DNA of 64,000 bases, taken from assembly GCA_021323595.1 (NCBI GenBank), contig JAJPKR010000027.1:62001-126000 (forward strand). Reading direction: 5' to 3'. This DNA comes from Terriglobia bacterium (lineage in GTDB: Bacteria; Acidobacteriota; Terriglobia; Terriglobales; SCQP01). A program made the position numbers and the translations under genes. Below the pieces are notes generated by a model. It had not been told where the DNA came from, made no database searches, and worked only from the letters and a program-made list of their open reading frames with translations. Shown here in pieces: positions 26,870 to 35,467 of the stretch (the first letter of the stretch is position 1; the number at the start of each line of letters is the position of its first letter).

Positions 26870-29098
26870 ATGGCGTTTCCAGCCGCTCCCGCACCCGGCT
26901 CGCAACGGCCGCGCTGGTGGGCTCGTGGCTCCGCGCGGCGGCGCCGCATCCTGCTCGTCGGCGGCGCGCTGCTGATCCTGATCGCGGTGCTGTTTTATCC
27001 CCAGGCGGTCAGCATCCGCTTCGTTCCGCCCAACCTGGAAAACACCTGGCTGCTGTTCCTGCTGTCGGCGCTGGTGTTCCTGGCGATCGTCATCCTCTCG
27101 TTCGTGCTGCTGCGGCAACTGTTGAAGCTTTACGCCGAGCGGCGGGCGAATGTGCTGGGCGCCAAGTTCAAGACCAAGCTGGTGATCGGGGCGCTGGGGT
27201 TGAGCTTGATTCCCGTGGTTTGCATGTTCGCCTTCACTTACGGGCTGATCAACCGCACGCTCGACAAGTGGTTCAGCCGGCCGGTCGAGGCGGTGCGGGA
27301 CGACACGGCGCGGCTGACCGGGCTGCTGGAAAACTACATCCGCGCCAATGCCAGCGATGAAGCCGCTGCCATCGCCGCCAACCCGAGCATGGCGGAGGCG
27401 ATTCGCCGCGGCGACGCGGTGCGGGCGGCGCAATTGCTGGCGGCGGACCGCACCACACTCGGCGGCGGCTTCGCGCTGGTCGCGACCGGTCCCGGGCGGT
27501 GGCTGGCATCCTACGGGCTGAGCGCGGCCCCGGCCCGGGCGCTGCCGCCGGAGCCGCCGATGCTGGGGGGCGAGGTGCAGCTCGGCGCCACCACGTATCT
27601 GCTGGCCGGGGCCAGCGTGGCCGGCGCGCCGCCGGAATCGCGGGTGTACGTCGGCATGCCCGTCCCGGCGCCGCTGGCGGCGCGCGTCGCCCGCTTATCG
27701 GCCGACTATCGCACCTACGAACAGTTGGGCCGCGAGCGCCGCGCCCTGCGCAACCTCTATACGGAATACCTGGCGCTGCTGACGCTCGCGATTCTTTTCG
27801 CCGCCACGTGGTTCGCGCTGTTCCTTTCGAAGCTCGTGGTGGTGCCGATCCAGGCGCTGGCGCAGGCGACCGAAGAGATCGCGCGCGGCAATCTCGGCCA
27901 CCGCATCGAAGTCAAGGCGAAGGACGAGATTCTGGCCTTGGTGGAGAGCTTCAACCGCATGGCCGCCGATTTGGAGATCGGCCGCCGGCAATTGGAAGCC
28001 GCGAATGCTGAACTCGACGGACGCCGCCGCTTCATGGAAACGCTGCTCGAGAGCATTCCCAGCGCGGTCTTGCTGCTGGATCGCGAGCGCGCGTTGAGCC
28101 ACGTAAATCCCGCCGTGACCCGGCTTTTCGGGGAGCGGGCGCAGTCGGCGCACCGCCTGGACGATCTTTTCGACGGCGAAAGCCGCCAGGAACTCAGCCA
28201 TCTCTTTCGCAAGTCCGAACGCTTGGGCGTCATCGCCGGCCAGATGGAAATCACCGGCAGCGGTCCGGGCCGCAGCTTCACCGCCGCCGTCACGGTCGCC
28301 GCCATCCGGCGCGGGGCGGAGCGCGCTCCCGCCGCCGGCTACGTCGTCATGATCGAGGACTTGACCGACGTGCTGCGCATGCAGCGCGTGGCCGCGTGGC
28401 GCGAGGTGGCGCGGCGCATCGCCCACGAGATCAAGAATCCGCTCACGCCGATCGCGCTTTCCGCGCAGCGAATCCGCCGCTGGCTGGAGCGTCAGCCGGG
28501 TCCGGCGCCGAGCGCGGCGCTGGTGGCCGAGTGCGCCCAGACCATCGAAACGGAGGTGCGCTCGCTGGAAACCCTGGTGGACGAATTCAGCGCCTTCGCG
28601 CGCTTCCCCGCCTCGCGGCCAGTGCCCTGCGACTTGAACGCGGTCATCGAGCGCGCGCTGCGCAACTTCGACGGCCGGCTCGACGGCATCCGCGTGCGCA
28701 CCCGCCTGGGCTCGCTGCCCAGCCTGCGTTTGGACCCGGAAGAGATGCACCGCGTGTTCGTGAATTTGATCGACAACGCCGCAGAGGCACTGCAACACGG
28801 CAGCTATCGCGAAATCACCATCGGCACCGAAGCCGGCGACGGCGTGGTCGAAGCATACGTGGCCGATACGGGCCCCGGCATCTCGGCGGCGGACAAGGAG
28901 CGCATCTTTCTTCCCTATGTCTCCAGCAAGCGGCGCGGCACCGGCCTGGGACTAGCCATCGTCAGCCGGATTGTCGCCGACCATGGCGCCAACCTTCGCG
29001 TGGAGGACAATGCGCCGGTGGGCACCCGCTTCGTGATCGAATTTCCGCTCGCCGACAGCGCCAATGGCGCCCGAGCCGAAGAGCGGACAGCGCGGTGA
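26870..29098 (+). CDS. NtrY-like sensor histidine kinase
   Basis: A 742-residue membrane kinase. Three N-terminal membrane segments (about 27-48, 60-82, 103-123), a periplasmic domain, a fourth segment near 300-320, then a HAMP domain, a PAS domain (about 385-490) and the catalytic core. The H-box is ARRIAHEIKNPLTP with the phospho-acceptor near His518; then the N-box VFVNLIDNAAEAL, DTGPGIS and GTGLGLAIV. The architecture matches NtrY. No response regulator follows; the next gene is convergent glgC. It is divergent from pilB, so it may regulate pili, as PilS does elsewhere, but that is inference. Confidence 0.88.
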   Translation: MAFPAAPAPGSQRPRWWARGSARRRRILLVGGALLILIAVLFYPQAVSIRFVPPNLENTWLLFLLSALVFLAIVILSFVLLRQLLKLYAERRANVLGAKFKTKLVIGALGLSLIPVVCMFAFTYGLINRTLDKWFSRPVEAVRDDTARLTGLLENYIRANASDEAAAIAANPSMAEAIRRGDAVRAAQLLAADRTTLGGGFALVATGPGRWLASYGLSAAPARALPPEPPMLGGEVQLGATTYLLAGASVAGAPPESRVYVGMPVPAPLAARVARLSADYRTYEQLGRERRALRNLYTEYLALLTLAILFAATWFALFLSKLVVVPIQALAQATEEIARGNLGHRIEVKAKDEILALVESFNRMAADLEIGRRQLEAANAELDGRRRFMETLLESIPSAVLLLDRERALSHVNPAVTRLFGERAQSAHRLDDLFDGESRQELSHLFRKSERLGVIAGQMEITGSGPGRSFTAAVTVAAIRRGAERAPAAGYVVMIEDLTDVLRMQRVAAWREVARRIAHEIKNPLTPIALSAQRIRRWLERQPGPAPSAALVAECAQTIETEVRSLETLVDEFSAFARFPASRPVPCDLNAVIERALRNFDGRLDGIRVRTRLGSLPSLRLDPEEMHRVFVNLIDNAAEALQHGSYREITIGTEAGDGVVEAYVADTGPGISAADKERIFLPYVSSKRRGTGLGLAIVSRIVADHGANLRVEDNAPVGTRFVIEFPLADSANGARAEERTAR

Positions 29099-29196
29099 TG
29101 TTCCCAGCGGGCGCCGGCCGCAACCTGGGCGGCCAGTCCTCACCCGGCAGGTTTGGCGCGGGGTGAGGCACCTGGTCGCGGCGCGCCGGGCGGGGC

Positions 29197-30474
29197 TCAC
29201 AGATAGCGAGCACGGCTCTCAGGGGTTTCGGCCACTTTCGCGATCACGGTGAGTCCGGAGTCATCCACGAAGTAGCCGCGCGCCCGATCGGCCTCGGGAT
29301 CGAAACCGATGGCGGCGCTGGGCGGGATGTGGACGTTCTTGTCAAGGATGGCGCGATGGACGCGCGCGCCGCGCCCGATGACCACGTTGTCCATGAGAAT
29401 CGCCTCGCTCACCTCCGCCCCTTCGTCCACCGCGACGTTGCGGAAGAGAACCGAATCGCGCACGAACCCGCCGGCGATGATGCAGCCGCCGGCGACGATG
29501 GATTGCAGGGCGCGACCGGTGCGCGCCGGTTCCTCGAAGACGAATTTGGCCGGCGGCGTGTTGAAGTTCGCGCCGATGATCGGCCAGGCCCAGTTGTAGA
29601 GGTTCAATTCGGGCGTGACGCTGCGCAGATCCATATTGCAATCGTAGTAGCTGCGGATGGTGCCGACGTCGCGCCAATACGGCCGCTCGATCTCGTGGCC
29701 GCGATGCACGGGGATGCGATTGCTGAGGAAGTCGTAAGCATAGACGTCCATGCGCTCCACCATGGCCGGGAACACATTGCGGCCGAAGTCATGGCCGCCG
29801 CCGCGCGCGGCATCATCGACGAGCACGTCAATCAACACGTTGGTGTCGAAGATGTAATTGCCCATCGACACCAGCGCCTTGTCGGGCTGGCCGGGCATGA
29901 GTGGGGCGGCCTCGGGCTCGGGCTTTTCGACGAAGCTGTTGATACGATAGGCGCCGTCCACAGCCACCACGCCGAACGATTTCACCTCGGCAGCGGGGAT
30001 GGGCAGACAGGCGACGGTGGCCGCCGCGCCACGATCGAAATGATAGTCCACCATTTGCCCGATGTTCATCTTGTACACGTGGTCGGCGCCGAAAATGGCC
30101 ACCGCGTCCGGGGCGTATTGCTCGATCAAGTTGAGGTTCTGATAGATGGCGTCGGCGGTGCCGCGATACCAGATATCGCCGATCTGCATCTGCGCCGGCA
30201 CGATCGTGGCAAAACTATCGCGCGCCTGGCTGACAAACGACCAAGCGCGCTGAATGTGGTTGATCAGCGACTGCGCCTTGTATTGGACGAGGATATAGAT
30301 CGCATCGATGCCGGAATTGATGAGATTGCTGAGAACGAAGTCGATGACGCGATAGGCGCCGCCGAACGGGACGGCGGGCTTGGAACGGTATTTCGTGAGG
30401 GGAAACAGGCGCTCGCCCTTGCCGCCCGCCAGCACGACCGCCAGCACGCGATGTCTGCCCTTCGCCGCCGCCAC
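29197..30474 (-). CDS. glgC: Glucose-1-phosphate adenylyltransferase
   Basis: A 425-residue ADP-glucose pyrophosphorylase, the committed step of bacterial glycogen synthesis. The nucleotidyltransferase start is clear (VVLAGGKGERLFPLTKYRSKPAVPFGG), with the FGADHVYKM motif and a left-handed beta-helix C-terminus (VAVDEGAEVSEAILMDNVVIG). The start is GTG 30472-30474, six bases after a TACAAT box, with no Shine-Dalgarno space, so it may be leaderless. It is convergent with the NtrY-like gene. Confidence 0.95.
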   Translation of the reverse strand: MAAAKGRHRVLAVVLAGGKGERLFPLTKYRSKPAVPFGGAYRVIDFVLSNLINSGIDAIYILVQYKAQSLINHIQRAWSFVSQARDSFATIVPAQMQIGDIWYRGTADAIYQNLNLIEQYAPDAVAIFGADHVYKMNIGQMVDYHFDRGAAATVACLPIPAAEVKSFGVVAVDGAYRINSFVEKPEPEAAPLMPGQPDKALVSMGNYIFDTNVLIDVLVDDAARGGGHDFGRNVFPAMVERMDVYAYDFLSNRIPVHRGHEIERPYWRDVGTIRSYYDCNMDLRSVTPELNLYNWAWPIIGANFNTPPAKFVFEEPARTGRALQSIVAGGCIIAGGFVRDSVLFRNVAVDEGAEVSEAILMDNVVIGRGARVHRAILDKNVHIPPSAAIGFDPEADRARGYFVDDSGLTVIAKVAETPESRARYL

Positions 30475-30486
30475 GCTCGGATTGTA
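30475..30486 (-). promoter_or_regulatory. -10 box six bases before the glgC start
   Basis: TACAAT at 30481-30486 on the minus strand, followed by CCGAGC and the GTG start. Initiation would fall at or near the start codon, implying a leaderless transcript. The same TACAAT-plus-six spacing occurs before the amidohydrolase gene at 22214. No good -35 is visible. Confidence 0.45.
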
Positions 30487-30608
30487 GCTTAGGATTCAGC
30501 GCTTGCCGGCGGCGGCGGGCGAGCCCCGGTGCAACCGGCGGCAGCGGCTCCTGCGGCATTTCGCGGGCTTCCCTCCGGCGCTGAAACGGGCGGGCTCGCG
30601 CCGCCGGT

Positions 30609-31274
30609 TCAGGCGCTTGCCGGCCGGGACGCGCCATGCACGATGGCGAGAAAGAGCTCGTGAACGCGCAAGTCGTCGGTGAGTTCCGGGTGAAAGGTCG
30701 CCGCCAGCACCTTTCCCTGGCGCACCAGTACCGGGTGGCCGCCCTCGCGCGCCAAGACCTCGACGCCGGGACCGAGGCCGCCGAGTTGCGGCGCGCGAAT
30801 GAAGACCATCTCGATCTCGCAAACGCCGTTGCCGGTCAACCGGCCGCGCCGGATGGAGCTTTCGCGCTGCCGGCCATAGGCGTTGCGGCGCGCCGCGACG
30901 TCGAGCACGCCCAGCGAGCGCTGCGCCGGCGGTCCGGCCTCGCGCGCCAGCAAGATGGCGCCGGCGCAGGTGCCGAAGGCGGGCTTATGGCGGACGAATT
31001 CGGCGAGCGCCGTCCAAAAGCCGCCGTCCTCGAGGAATTTGAGCATGGTGGTGCTTTCCCCGCCGGGCAGAATGAGCGCGTCGGCCTGGGCGAGCTCCGC
31101 GGCATCGCGCACGAACATGTACTCGTCGCCGGCGCCGGGCGCGGCGGGGCTGGACGGCGCGGGAGGGCGCGGGATTTCGTCGGCAGGCCGCCGCGGCCGC
31201 ACGCCCAGGCGCAGCAGCGCCCGCGCATGGGCCTCGAAGTCGCCCTGCAACGCCAAAATGCCGATCACCGCCAT
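30609..31274 (-). CDS. pdxT: Pyridoxal 5'-phosphate synthase glutaminase subunit
   Basis: A 221-residue class I glutaminase that supplies ammonia to PdxS. The catalytic triad is present: Cys103 in FGTCAGA, His195 and Glu197 in TFHPEL. The GGES motif is at about 71-74. It is longer than typical PdxT because of a Pro/Ala-rich insert at about residues 27-52, between the first strand-helix unit and FVRDAAELAQADALILPGG. ATG 31272-31274 is chosen as it begins the conserved MAVIGILALQGDFEAH. Follows pdxS on the same strand (37-base gap). Confidence 0.93.
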   Translation of the reverse strand: MAVIGILALQGDFEAHARALLRLGVRPRRPADEIPRPPAPSSPAAPGAGDEYMFVRDAAELAQADALILPGGESTTMLKFLEDGGFWTALAEFVRHKPAFGTCAGAILLAREAGPPAQRSLGVLDVAARRNAYGRQRESSIRRGRLTGNGVCEIEMVFIRAPQLGGLGPGVEVLAREGGHPVLVRQGKVLAATFHPELTDDLRVHELFLAIVHGASRPASA

Positions 31275-31311
31275 AACAAGGGGGGCAAGCGGGCTCCGGC
31301 GACCCGCGAGG

Positions 31312-32202
31312 CTACCAGCCGCGGCCTTGCAGTTGCTCTTCCGGCCGCAGCGACGCCGCATCGAGGCCGCGCATGGGCTCGCCCAGGCCCTCGGAGACCT
31401 CGAGCAGCACCTTGGGCTCGCGATAATGGGTCGCGGCTTGCACGATGGCGCGGGCGCGCGACGCGGGGTCCTCAGACTTGAATATGCCCGAACCGACGAA
31501 GACCGCTTCCGCACCCAACTGCATCACCAGCGCCGCATCGGCGGGCGTGGCAATGCCGCCGGCGGAAAAATTCGGGACCGGCAGCTTCCCTTCCCGGGCC
31601 ACCCAACGCACCAGCTCATAAGGCGCGGCCAGTTCCTTGGCGCGGGTGAAAAGCTCGTCGTCGCGCAGCAAGGTCAGCTCGCGAATCTCGCGCACGATCG
31701 TGCGAATGTGACGAACTGCATGCACCACGTCGCCGGTGCCCGCCTCGCCTTTGGTACGGATCATGGCCGCGCCTTCAGCGATGCGCCGCAGCGCCTCGCC
31801 GAGGTTGCGCGCGCCGCAGACGAACGGGATGCGGAAGGCATGCTTGTCCACATGGTGCTGCTCGTCGGCCGGCGTCAGCACTTCGCTTTCGTCGATGTAA
31901 TCGACGCCCAATTCCTCAAGGATCTGGGCCTCGACGAAGTGGCCGATCCGGCATTTGGCCATGACCGGGATCGAGACGGCATTCATGATTTCGCGAATCT
32001 TGCGGATGCTGGCCATCCGCGCCACGCCGCCTTCCTTGCGAATGTCGGCAGGAACGCGCTCAAGCGCCATGACCGCGGCAGCGCCGGCTTCTTCGGCAAT
32101 GCGCGCCTGACCGGCATCGGTCACGTCCATGATGACGCCGCCCTTGAGCATTTCCGCCAACCCCGTCTTCAAGCGCAGTTCGCCTTCTTTGTGATTGTCC
32201 AT
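31312..32202 (-). CDS. pdxS: Pyridoxal 5'-phosphate synthase lyase subunit
   Basis: A 296-residue PdxS (Pdx1), which makes PLP from ribose 5-phosphate, glyceraldehyde 3-phosphate and ammonia from PdxT. Highly conserved segments are visible: [54 protein letters not shown] and [20 protein letters not shown]. An AAGGAG lies about 12 bases before ATG 32200-32202; an in-frame GTG at 32229 is an alternative start. Leads the pdxS-pdxT pair. Confidence 0.97.
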   Translation of the reverse strand: MDNHKEGELRLKTGLAEMLKGGVIMDVTDAGQARIAEEAGAAAVMALERVPADIRKEGGVARMASIRKIREIMNAVSIPVMAKCRIGHFVEAQILEELGVDYIDESEVLTPADEQHHVDKHAFRIPFVCGARNLGEALRRIAEGAAMIRTKGEAGTGDVVHAVRHIRTIVREIRELTLLRDDELFTRAKELAAPYELVRWVAREGKLPVPNFSAGGIATPADAALVMQLGAEAVFVGSGIFKSEDPASRARAIVQAATHYREPKVLLEVSEGLGEPMRGLDAASLRPEEQLQGRGW

Positions 32203-32233
32203 GGCGCCCTCGGTCTCCTTGGCTCTCACTACA

Positions 32234-32262
32234 ATTATCCACGAGCGCGGCTTTTGCCGTCA
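32234..32262 (-). promoter_or_regulatory. Probable sigma-70-type promoter of pdxST
   Basis: On the minus strand TGACGG (32257-32262), 17 bases, then GATAAT (32234-32239). The -35 is imperfect. It predicts a start near 32227 and a leader of about 25 nt that contains the AAGGAG ribosome-binding site. Confidence 0.4.
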
Positions 32263-32350
32263 GCCTCTGCCGCCCGCCGGGCCACGGCCGACGGCGGGTC
32301 GTGCCGCGCCATGCGAGGATGAAGCCAGCCGCTCCGCCGGCGCCCTGCCG

Positions 32351-33112
32351 ATGAACCGCCCGGCCGCCAACTCCGCCCGCATCCATAAGCCCGCCCGGCG
32401 GCAAAAGCCGGAGATGACCCTTGACCGGCTGCTTTCGCGGTATGGGGTCGCTTCGCGGCGTGAGGCCGCGGCGCTGATCGCCGCGGGCCGCGTCCACGTC
32501 AACGGCCGAATCGTACGCGATCCCCTGCGCTGGATCGCACCCGCATCGGCGAACGTGACTCTCGACCTAAAGCGCCTGAAGCCGGCACGCAAGCTTTACT
32601 TCGCGCTCAGCAAACCCAAAGGCTATCTGACCAGCCACGGCGATCCTCGGGGACGCAAGACGGTCTATGGCTTGCTTCCGCCGGAGCTGCAGCGCAAGTG
32701 GCTGTTCCCGGTAGGCCGCCTGGACCAAGACACTTCGGGCCTGCTCTTGTTCACCAATGACAGCATCTTCGCCGAACGCATCACCAATCCGGCCAGCAAG
32801 GTCGCCAAAGCCTACCTGGCCAAGATCAATGGAAAGATCAGCGCCGAGCAGCTGGACCGGCTGCGCGCCGGGCTGGAGATCGGCCGGGGCGAGCGCTCGG
32901 GGCCGGCGAAAGCCGAGGTCGTGCGCGACAACGGCCGTTTTTGCTGGATCGAGCTGGAAATTCACGAGGGCAAGAATCGTCAGGTGCGGCGGATGTTTCA
33001 AGCGCTGGGGTATGAAGTGCTGAAGCTGACGCGCACGCGTATCGGCAAGCTCGAGCTGGGCGGGCTCGCGCCCGGCACGCTGCGGCCGATTCGGCCGAGC
33101 GACGTGGTATGA
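32351..33112 (+). CDS. Pseudouridine synthase, RsuA/RluB/E/F family (second in the window)
   Basis: A 253-residue protein with an S4 domain (LDRLLSRYGVASRREAAALI) and a catalytic domain with FPVGRLDQDTSGLLLFTND containing the catalytic Asp, then EGKNRQVRRMFQALGYEV. It differs from the rluB near 16.5 kb and probably modifies another rRNA site. I used ATG 32351; ATG 32414 at the start of the S4 domain is an alternative, since the first 20 residues are basic and poorly structured. It is divergent from pdxS. Confidence 0.88.
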   Translation: MNRPAANSARIHKPARRQKPEMTLDRLLSRYGVASRREAAALIAAGRVHVNGRIVRDPLRWIAPASANVTLDLKRLKPARKLYFALSKPKGYLTSHGDPRGRKTVYGLLPPELQRKWLFPVGRLDQDTSGLLLFTNDSIFAERITNPASKVAKAYLAKINGKISAEQLDRLRAGLEIGRGERSGPAKAEVVRDNGRFCWIELEIHEGKNRQVRRMFQALGYEVLKLTRTRIGKLELGGLAPGTLRPIRPSDVV

Positions 33113-33219
33113 GTAGCGGCCGTTAACCAAGCCGGAGCGTAGGAGCACGGCATGGCGGCGGAAGACCGCTCGTCCATTCCGGGGCGGCGTCGCCCTACGA
33201 GCAGCCCCAATCGTCTTGT

Positions 33220-33693
33220 CTATGCGCCGCGGGCGCGCTGGATCAAGCCGCTGGGCAACCTCCCGCGGCGCCGCAATTGCTCTTCGCGCCGCCGCATGCG
33301 GCCACGATCGGTCTCATGGTCGTAGCCGGCAAGGTGCAAGAGGCCGTGCAGGACCAGAATGCGGAGTTCGGTCGCGAGCGGGTGACCCAACTCGCTGGCT
33401 TGGTCCGCGGCCGCGCGCATCGAGATCACGATATCGCCTCCCCGCTCGCCGCCACCGGCGGCGGGAAACGACAGGACATCGGTGGCGTAATCCAGGCCAC
33501 GAAAGCGGCGGTTGAGCGCGCGGATCTGGGCGTCGGTGCCCAACACGATCGTGATCTCGCCGGAGAGACGCAGATCGGCGGCGATCCGGGCGGCGAATTG
33601 GACGAGCGGGCGCGGCGAAGCGCGCCAGCGCCGCGATTTCCGCAGCACCACGATACGGGCGCGCCGGCTAGCCGCTCTCCCCGGTTCCTTCAT
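33220..33693 (-). CDS. ybeY: Endoribonuclease YbeY (16S rRNA maturation)
   Basis: A 157-residue YbeY metalloendonuclease. The zinc motif HGLLHLAGYDHE lies near residues 115-126; LNRRFRGLDYATDVLSFP upstream is typical. It acts in 16S rRNA 3' maturation and ribosome quality control. ATG 33691-33693 overlaps the end of phoH by 26 bases, the usual phoH-ybeY pairing. The C-terminus is arginine-rich. Confidence 0.93.
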   Translation of the reverse strand: MKEPGRAASRRARIVVLRKSRRWRASPRPLVQFAARIAADLRLSGEITIVLGTDAQIRALNRRFRGLDYATDVLSFPAAGGGERGGDIVISMRAAADQASELGHPLATELRILVLHGLLHLAGYDHETDRGRMRRREEQLRRRGRLPSGLIQRARGA

Positions 33694-34669
33694 GCAGGAG
33701 CGAAAGCTGCCGGGTGTCGCCCGCAGCCTCGCCGCGGTGGAGTTCATAGGCGCGGATAATGCGCTGCACGAGGTGATGGCGCACGACGTCGCGCTCGTCG
33801 AAATAGATGATCGAGATGCCATCGACCTGCCCCAGCACTTCGACCGCCTGCAAGAGACCGCTGGCTCGCCCCGCCGGCAAGTCGATCTGCGTCACGTCGC
33901 CCGTGATCACCGCCTTGGAATTGAAACCCAGGCGGGTGACGAACATCTTCATCTGCTCCGGGGTGGTGTTCTGCGCCTCGTCGAGAATGATGAAGGAATC
34001 GTTGAGCGTGCGCCCGCGCATGAACGCCAGCGGCGCGATCTCGATCGTGTTGCGTTCCAGGAGCCGCTCGACCTTTTCCGCTTCGAGCAAGTCGTAGAGG
34101 GCGTCATAGAGCGGGCGCAGATAGGGATCTATCTTCTCTTGCAGCGTGCCCGGCAAAAAGCCGAGGCGCTCGCCTGCCTCCACCGCAGGCCGGGCGAGGA
34201 TGATGCGGTTGACGTCTTTCGCCAGCAGCGCCGCCACCGCCATGGCCACCGCCAAATAGGTCTTGCCGGTGCCAGCCGGTCCAATGCCCAAGACCATGTC
34301 GTCGCGCGCGATGGCTTCCATGTACCGCCGCTGGTTGAGGCTTTTCGGCTGGACGGTCTTTTTGCCAAACGTGCGCTGGCGCCCGCTCTGCGCCAAGGCA
34401 TGGAAGCCAACCCGCGGATCGTCGAGCGCGACGCGCAACAGGTCGTGTAGATCACCGTTTGGAAAGACAAAACCCTCGCGGCGTAAACGCTGGTAGTCGG
34501 CGAAAATCTCCTCCGCGCGCGTGACGCCGGCTAAATCGCCTTCCAGTTCGACGGCATTGGGCAGCAGATGCACGCGAACCTGCAGCCGCTCTTCAATCAG
34601 GCGCAGGTTTTCGTCGAGGGTGCCGAATAGCGACTCGATCCCAGCGCCAAATTCAATTGTCTTCCTCAT
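33668..34669 (-). CDS. PhoH-family ATPase (PhoH-like)
   Basis: A 333-residue PhoH-like P-loop NTPase. The N-terminal KH-like part ([21 protein letters not shown]) is followed by Walker [12 protein letters not shown], a Walker B region [18 protein letters not shown] and [18 protein letters not shown]. Start ATG 34667-34669. The gene precedes ybeY, consistent with a role in rRNA or RNA metabolism; the biochemical function of PhoH proteins is not fully known. Confidence 0.93.
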   Translation of the reverse strand: MRKTIEFGAGIESLFGTLDENLRLIEERLQVRVHLLPNAVELEGDLAGVTRAEEIFADYQRLRREGFVFPNGDLHDLLRVALDDPRVGFHALAQSGRQRTFGKKTVQPKSLNQRRYMEAIARDDMVLGIGPAGTGKTYLAVAMAVAALLAKDVNRIILARPAVEAGERLGFLPGTLQEKIDPYLRPLYDALYDLLEAEKVERLLERNTIEIAPLAFMRGRTLNDSFIILDEAQNTTPEQMKMFVTRLGFNSKAVITGDVTQIDLPAGRASGLLQAVEVLGQVDGISIIYFDERDVVRHHLVQRIIRAYELHRGEAAGDTRQLSLLHEGTGESG

Positions 34670-34797
34670 GCAGGCGGAAATTAACTGCAGGCTATCGCAC
34701 CGCCCGCGTGGAAGCAACGGCGGCACCGCACCTCCGGCATCCCGGTAAGCACGCCTCCCCGGATGCAAGCTGCGGCTCTGTCGTAAACTATTGCCTT

Positions 34798-35061
34798 ATG
34801 GCGAATCACGCTTCCGCTCTGAAACGGGTGCGGCAAACCCGCCGCCGCACGGCGCGCAATCGCGCCAATACTCATCGTGTGCGCACGGCCATCAAGCAAC
34901 TGCGGGCTGTCGTCGCCAGCCGGGACAAAGCCGGGGCACACGCCCTGCTGCCGGCCACGATGGCGGCGATCGACAAGGCCATCCAGAAGGGTGTTTTGCA
35001 CCACCGCGCCGCTGACCGCTACAAGTCCAAGCTCAGCATTGCAGTCAATCGGATGGCGTAG
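34798..35061 (+). CDS. rpsT: 30S ribosomal protein S20
   Basis: An 87-residue basic protein with the S20 pattern: MANHASALKRVRQTRRRTARN, then THRVRTAIKQLRAVV and the C-terminal HHRAADRYKSKLSIAVNRM. The start ATG 34798-34800 is preceded eight bases upstream by TAAACT (34784-34789) with no visible Shine-Dalgarno sequence, suggesting a near-leaderless transcript. It is divergent from phoH. Confidence 0.95.
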   Translation: MANHASALKRVRQTRRRTARNRANTHRVRTAIKQLRAVVASRDKAGAHALLPATMAAIDKAIQKGVLHHRAADRYKSKLSIAVNRMA

Positions 35062-35071
35062 GCGCGCGTCC

Positions 35072-35311
35072 TCAGGCGGAGCCAGCGGGCGAAAATTGGC
35101 GCTGGCGCATTAGGCTTTCCATCTCATCCTTGACTTGCAGCTTGAGCTTCTTCAGGCGCAGTTCCTGCACTTCTTCATCGGCAGTGAGGTGGCGGCGGTT
35201 CTGAAAATCGTGGAGTTGAGCTTCGAGTTCGGCATGGCGGCGGGCGAGTTGGCGGAAGAGTTCGTTGTTAGCCATCAATTCCTGGCGGATGACGGCTGCC
35301 CCTTCATTCAT
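35072..35311 (-). CDS. DUF465 (YdcH)-like small coiled-coil protein
   Basis: A 79-residue helical protein. The pattern NNELFRQLARRHAELEAQLHDF followed by LRLKKLKLQVKDEMESLM matches the DUF465 consensus of a short coiled coil ending in LKKxKLxLKDE. ATG 35309-35311 has GAGGAGGG seven bases upstream. It is convergent with rpsT. The function of the family is unknown. Confidence 0.8.
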   Translation of the reverse strand: MNEGAAVIRQELMANNELFRQLARRHAELEAQLHDFQNRRHLTADEEVQELRLKKLKLQVKDEMESLMRQRQFSPAGSA

Positions 35312-35467
35312 GGCTGTACCCTCCTCGGAGGCAACCGGCAAAACCCTCGCCGGCTCTCCGAAAACCGACTTCGCGCCCAAGCTAGCACCGTTTCCGGGCC
35401 GGTTGCAAGGCAGGTGCCGTCCTATAGGTCGGTATCGCCAGCCGGGCTGAACCGCGAAAATTAAGGG

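Noticed and set aside
33113-33219. Possible small mobile element bounded by CGTAGG/CCTACG
   Set aside because: Only six-base ends, no duplicated target site and no second copy in the window.
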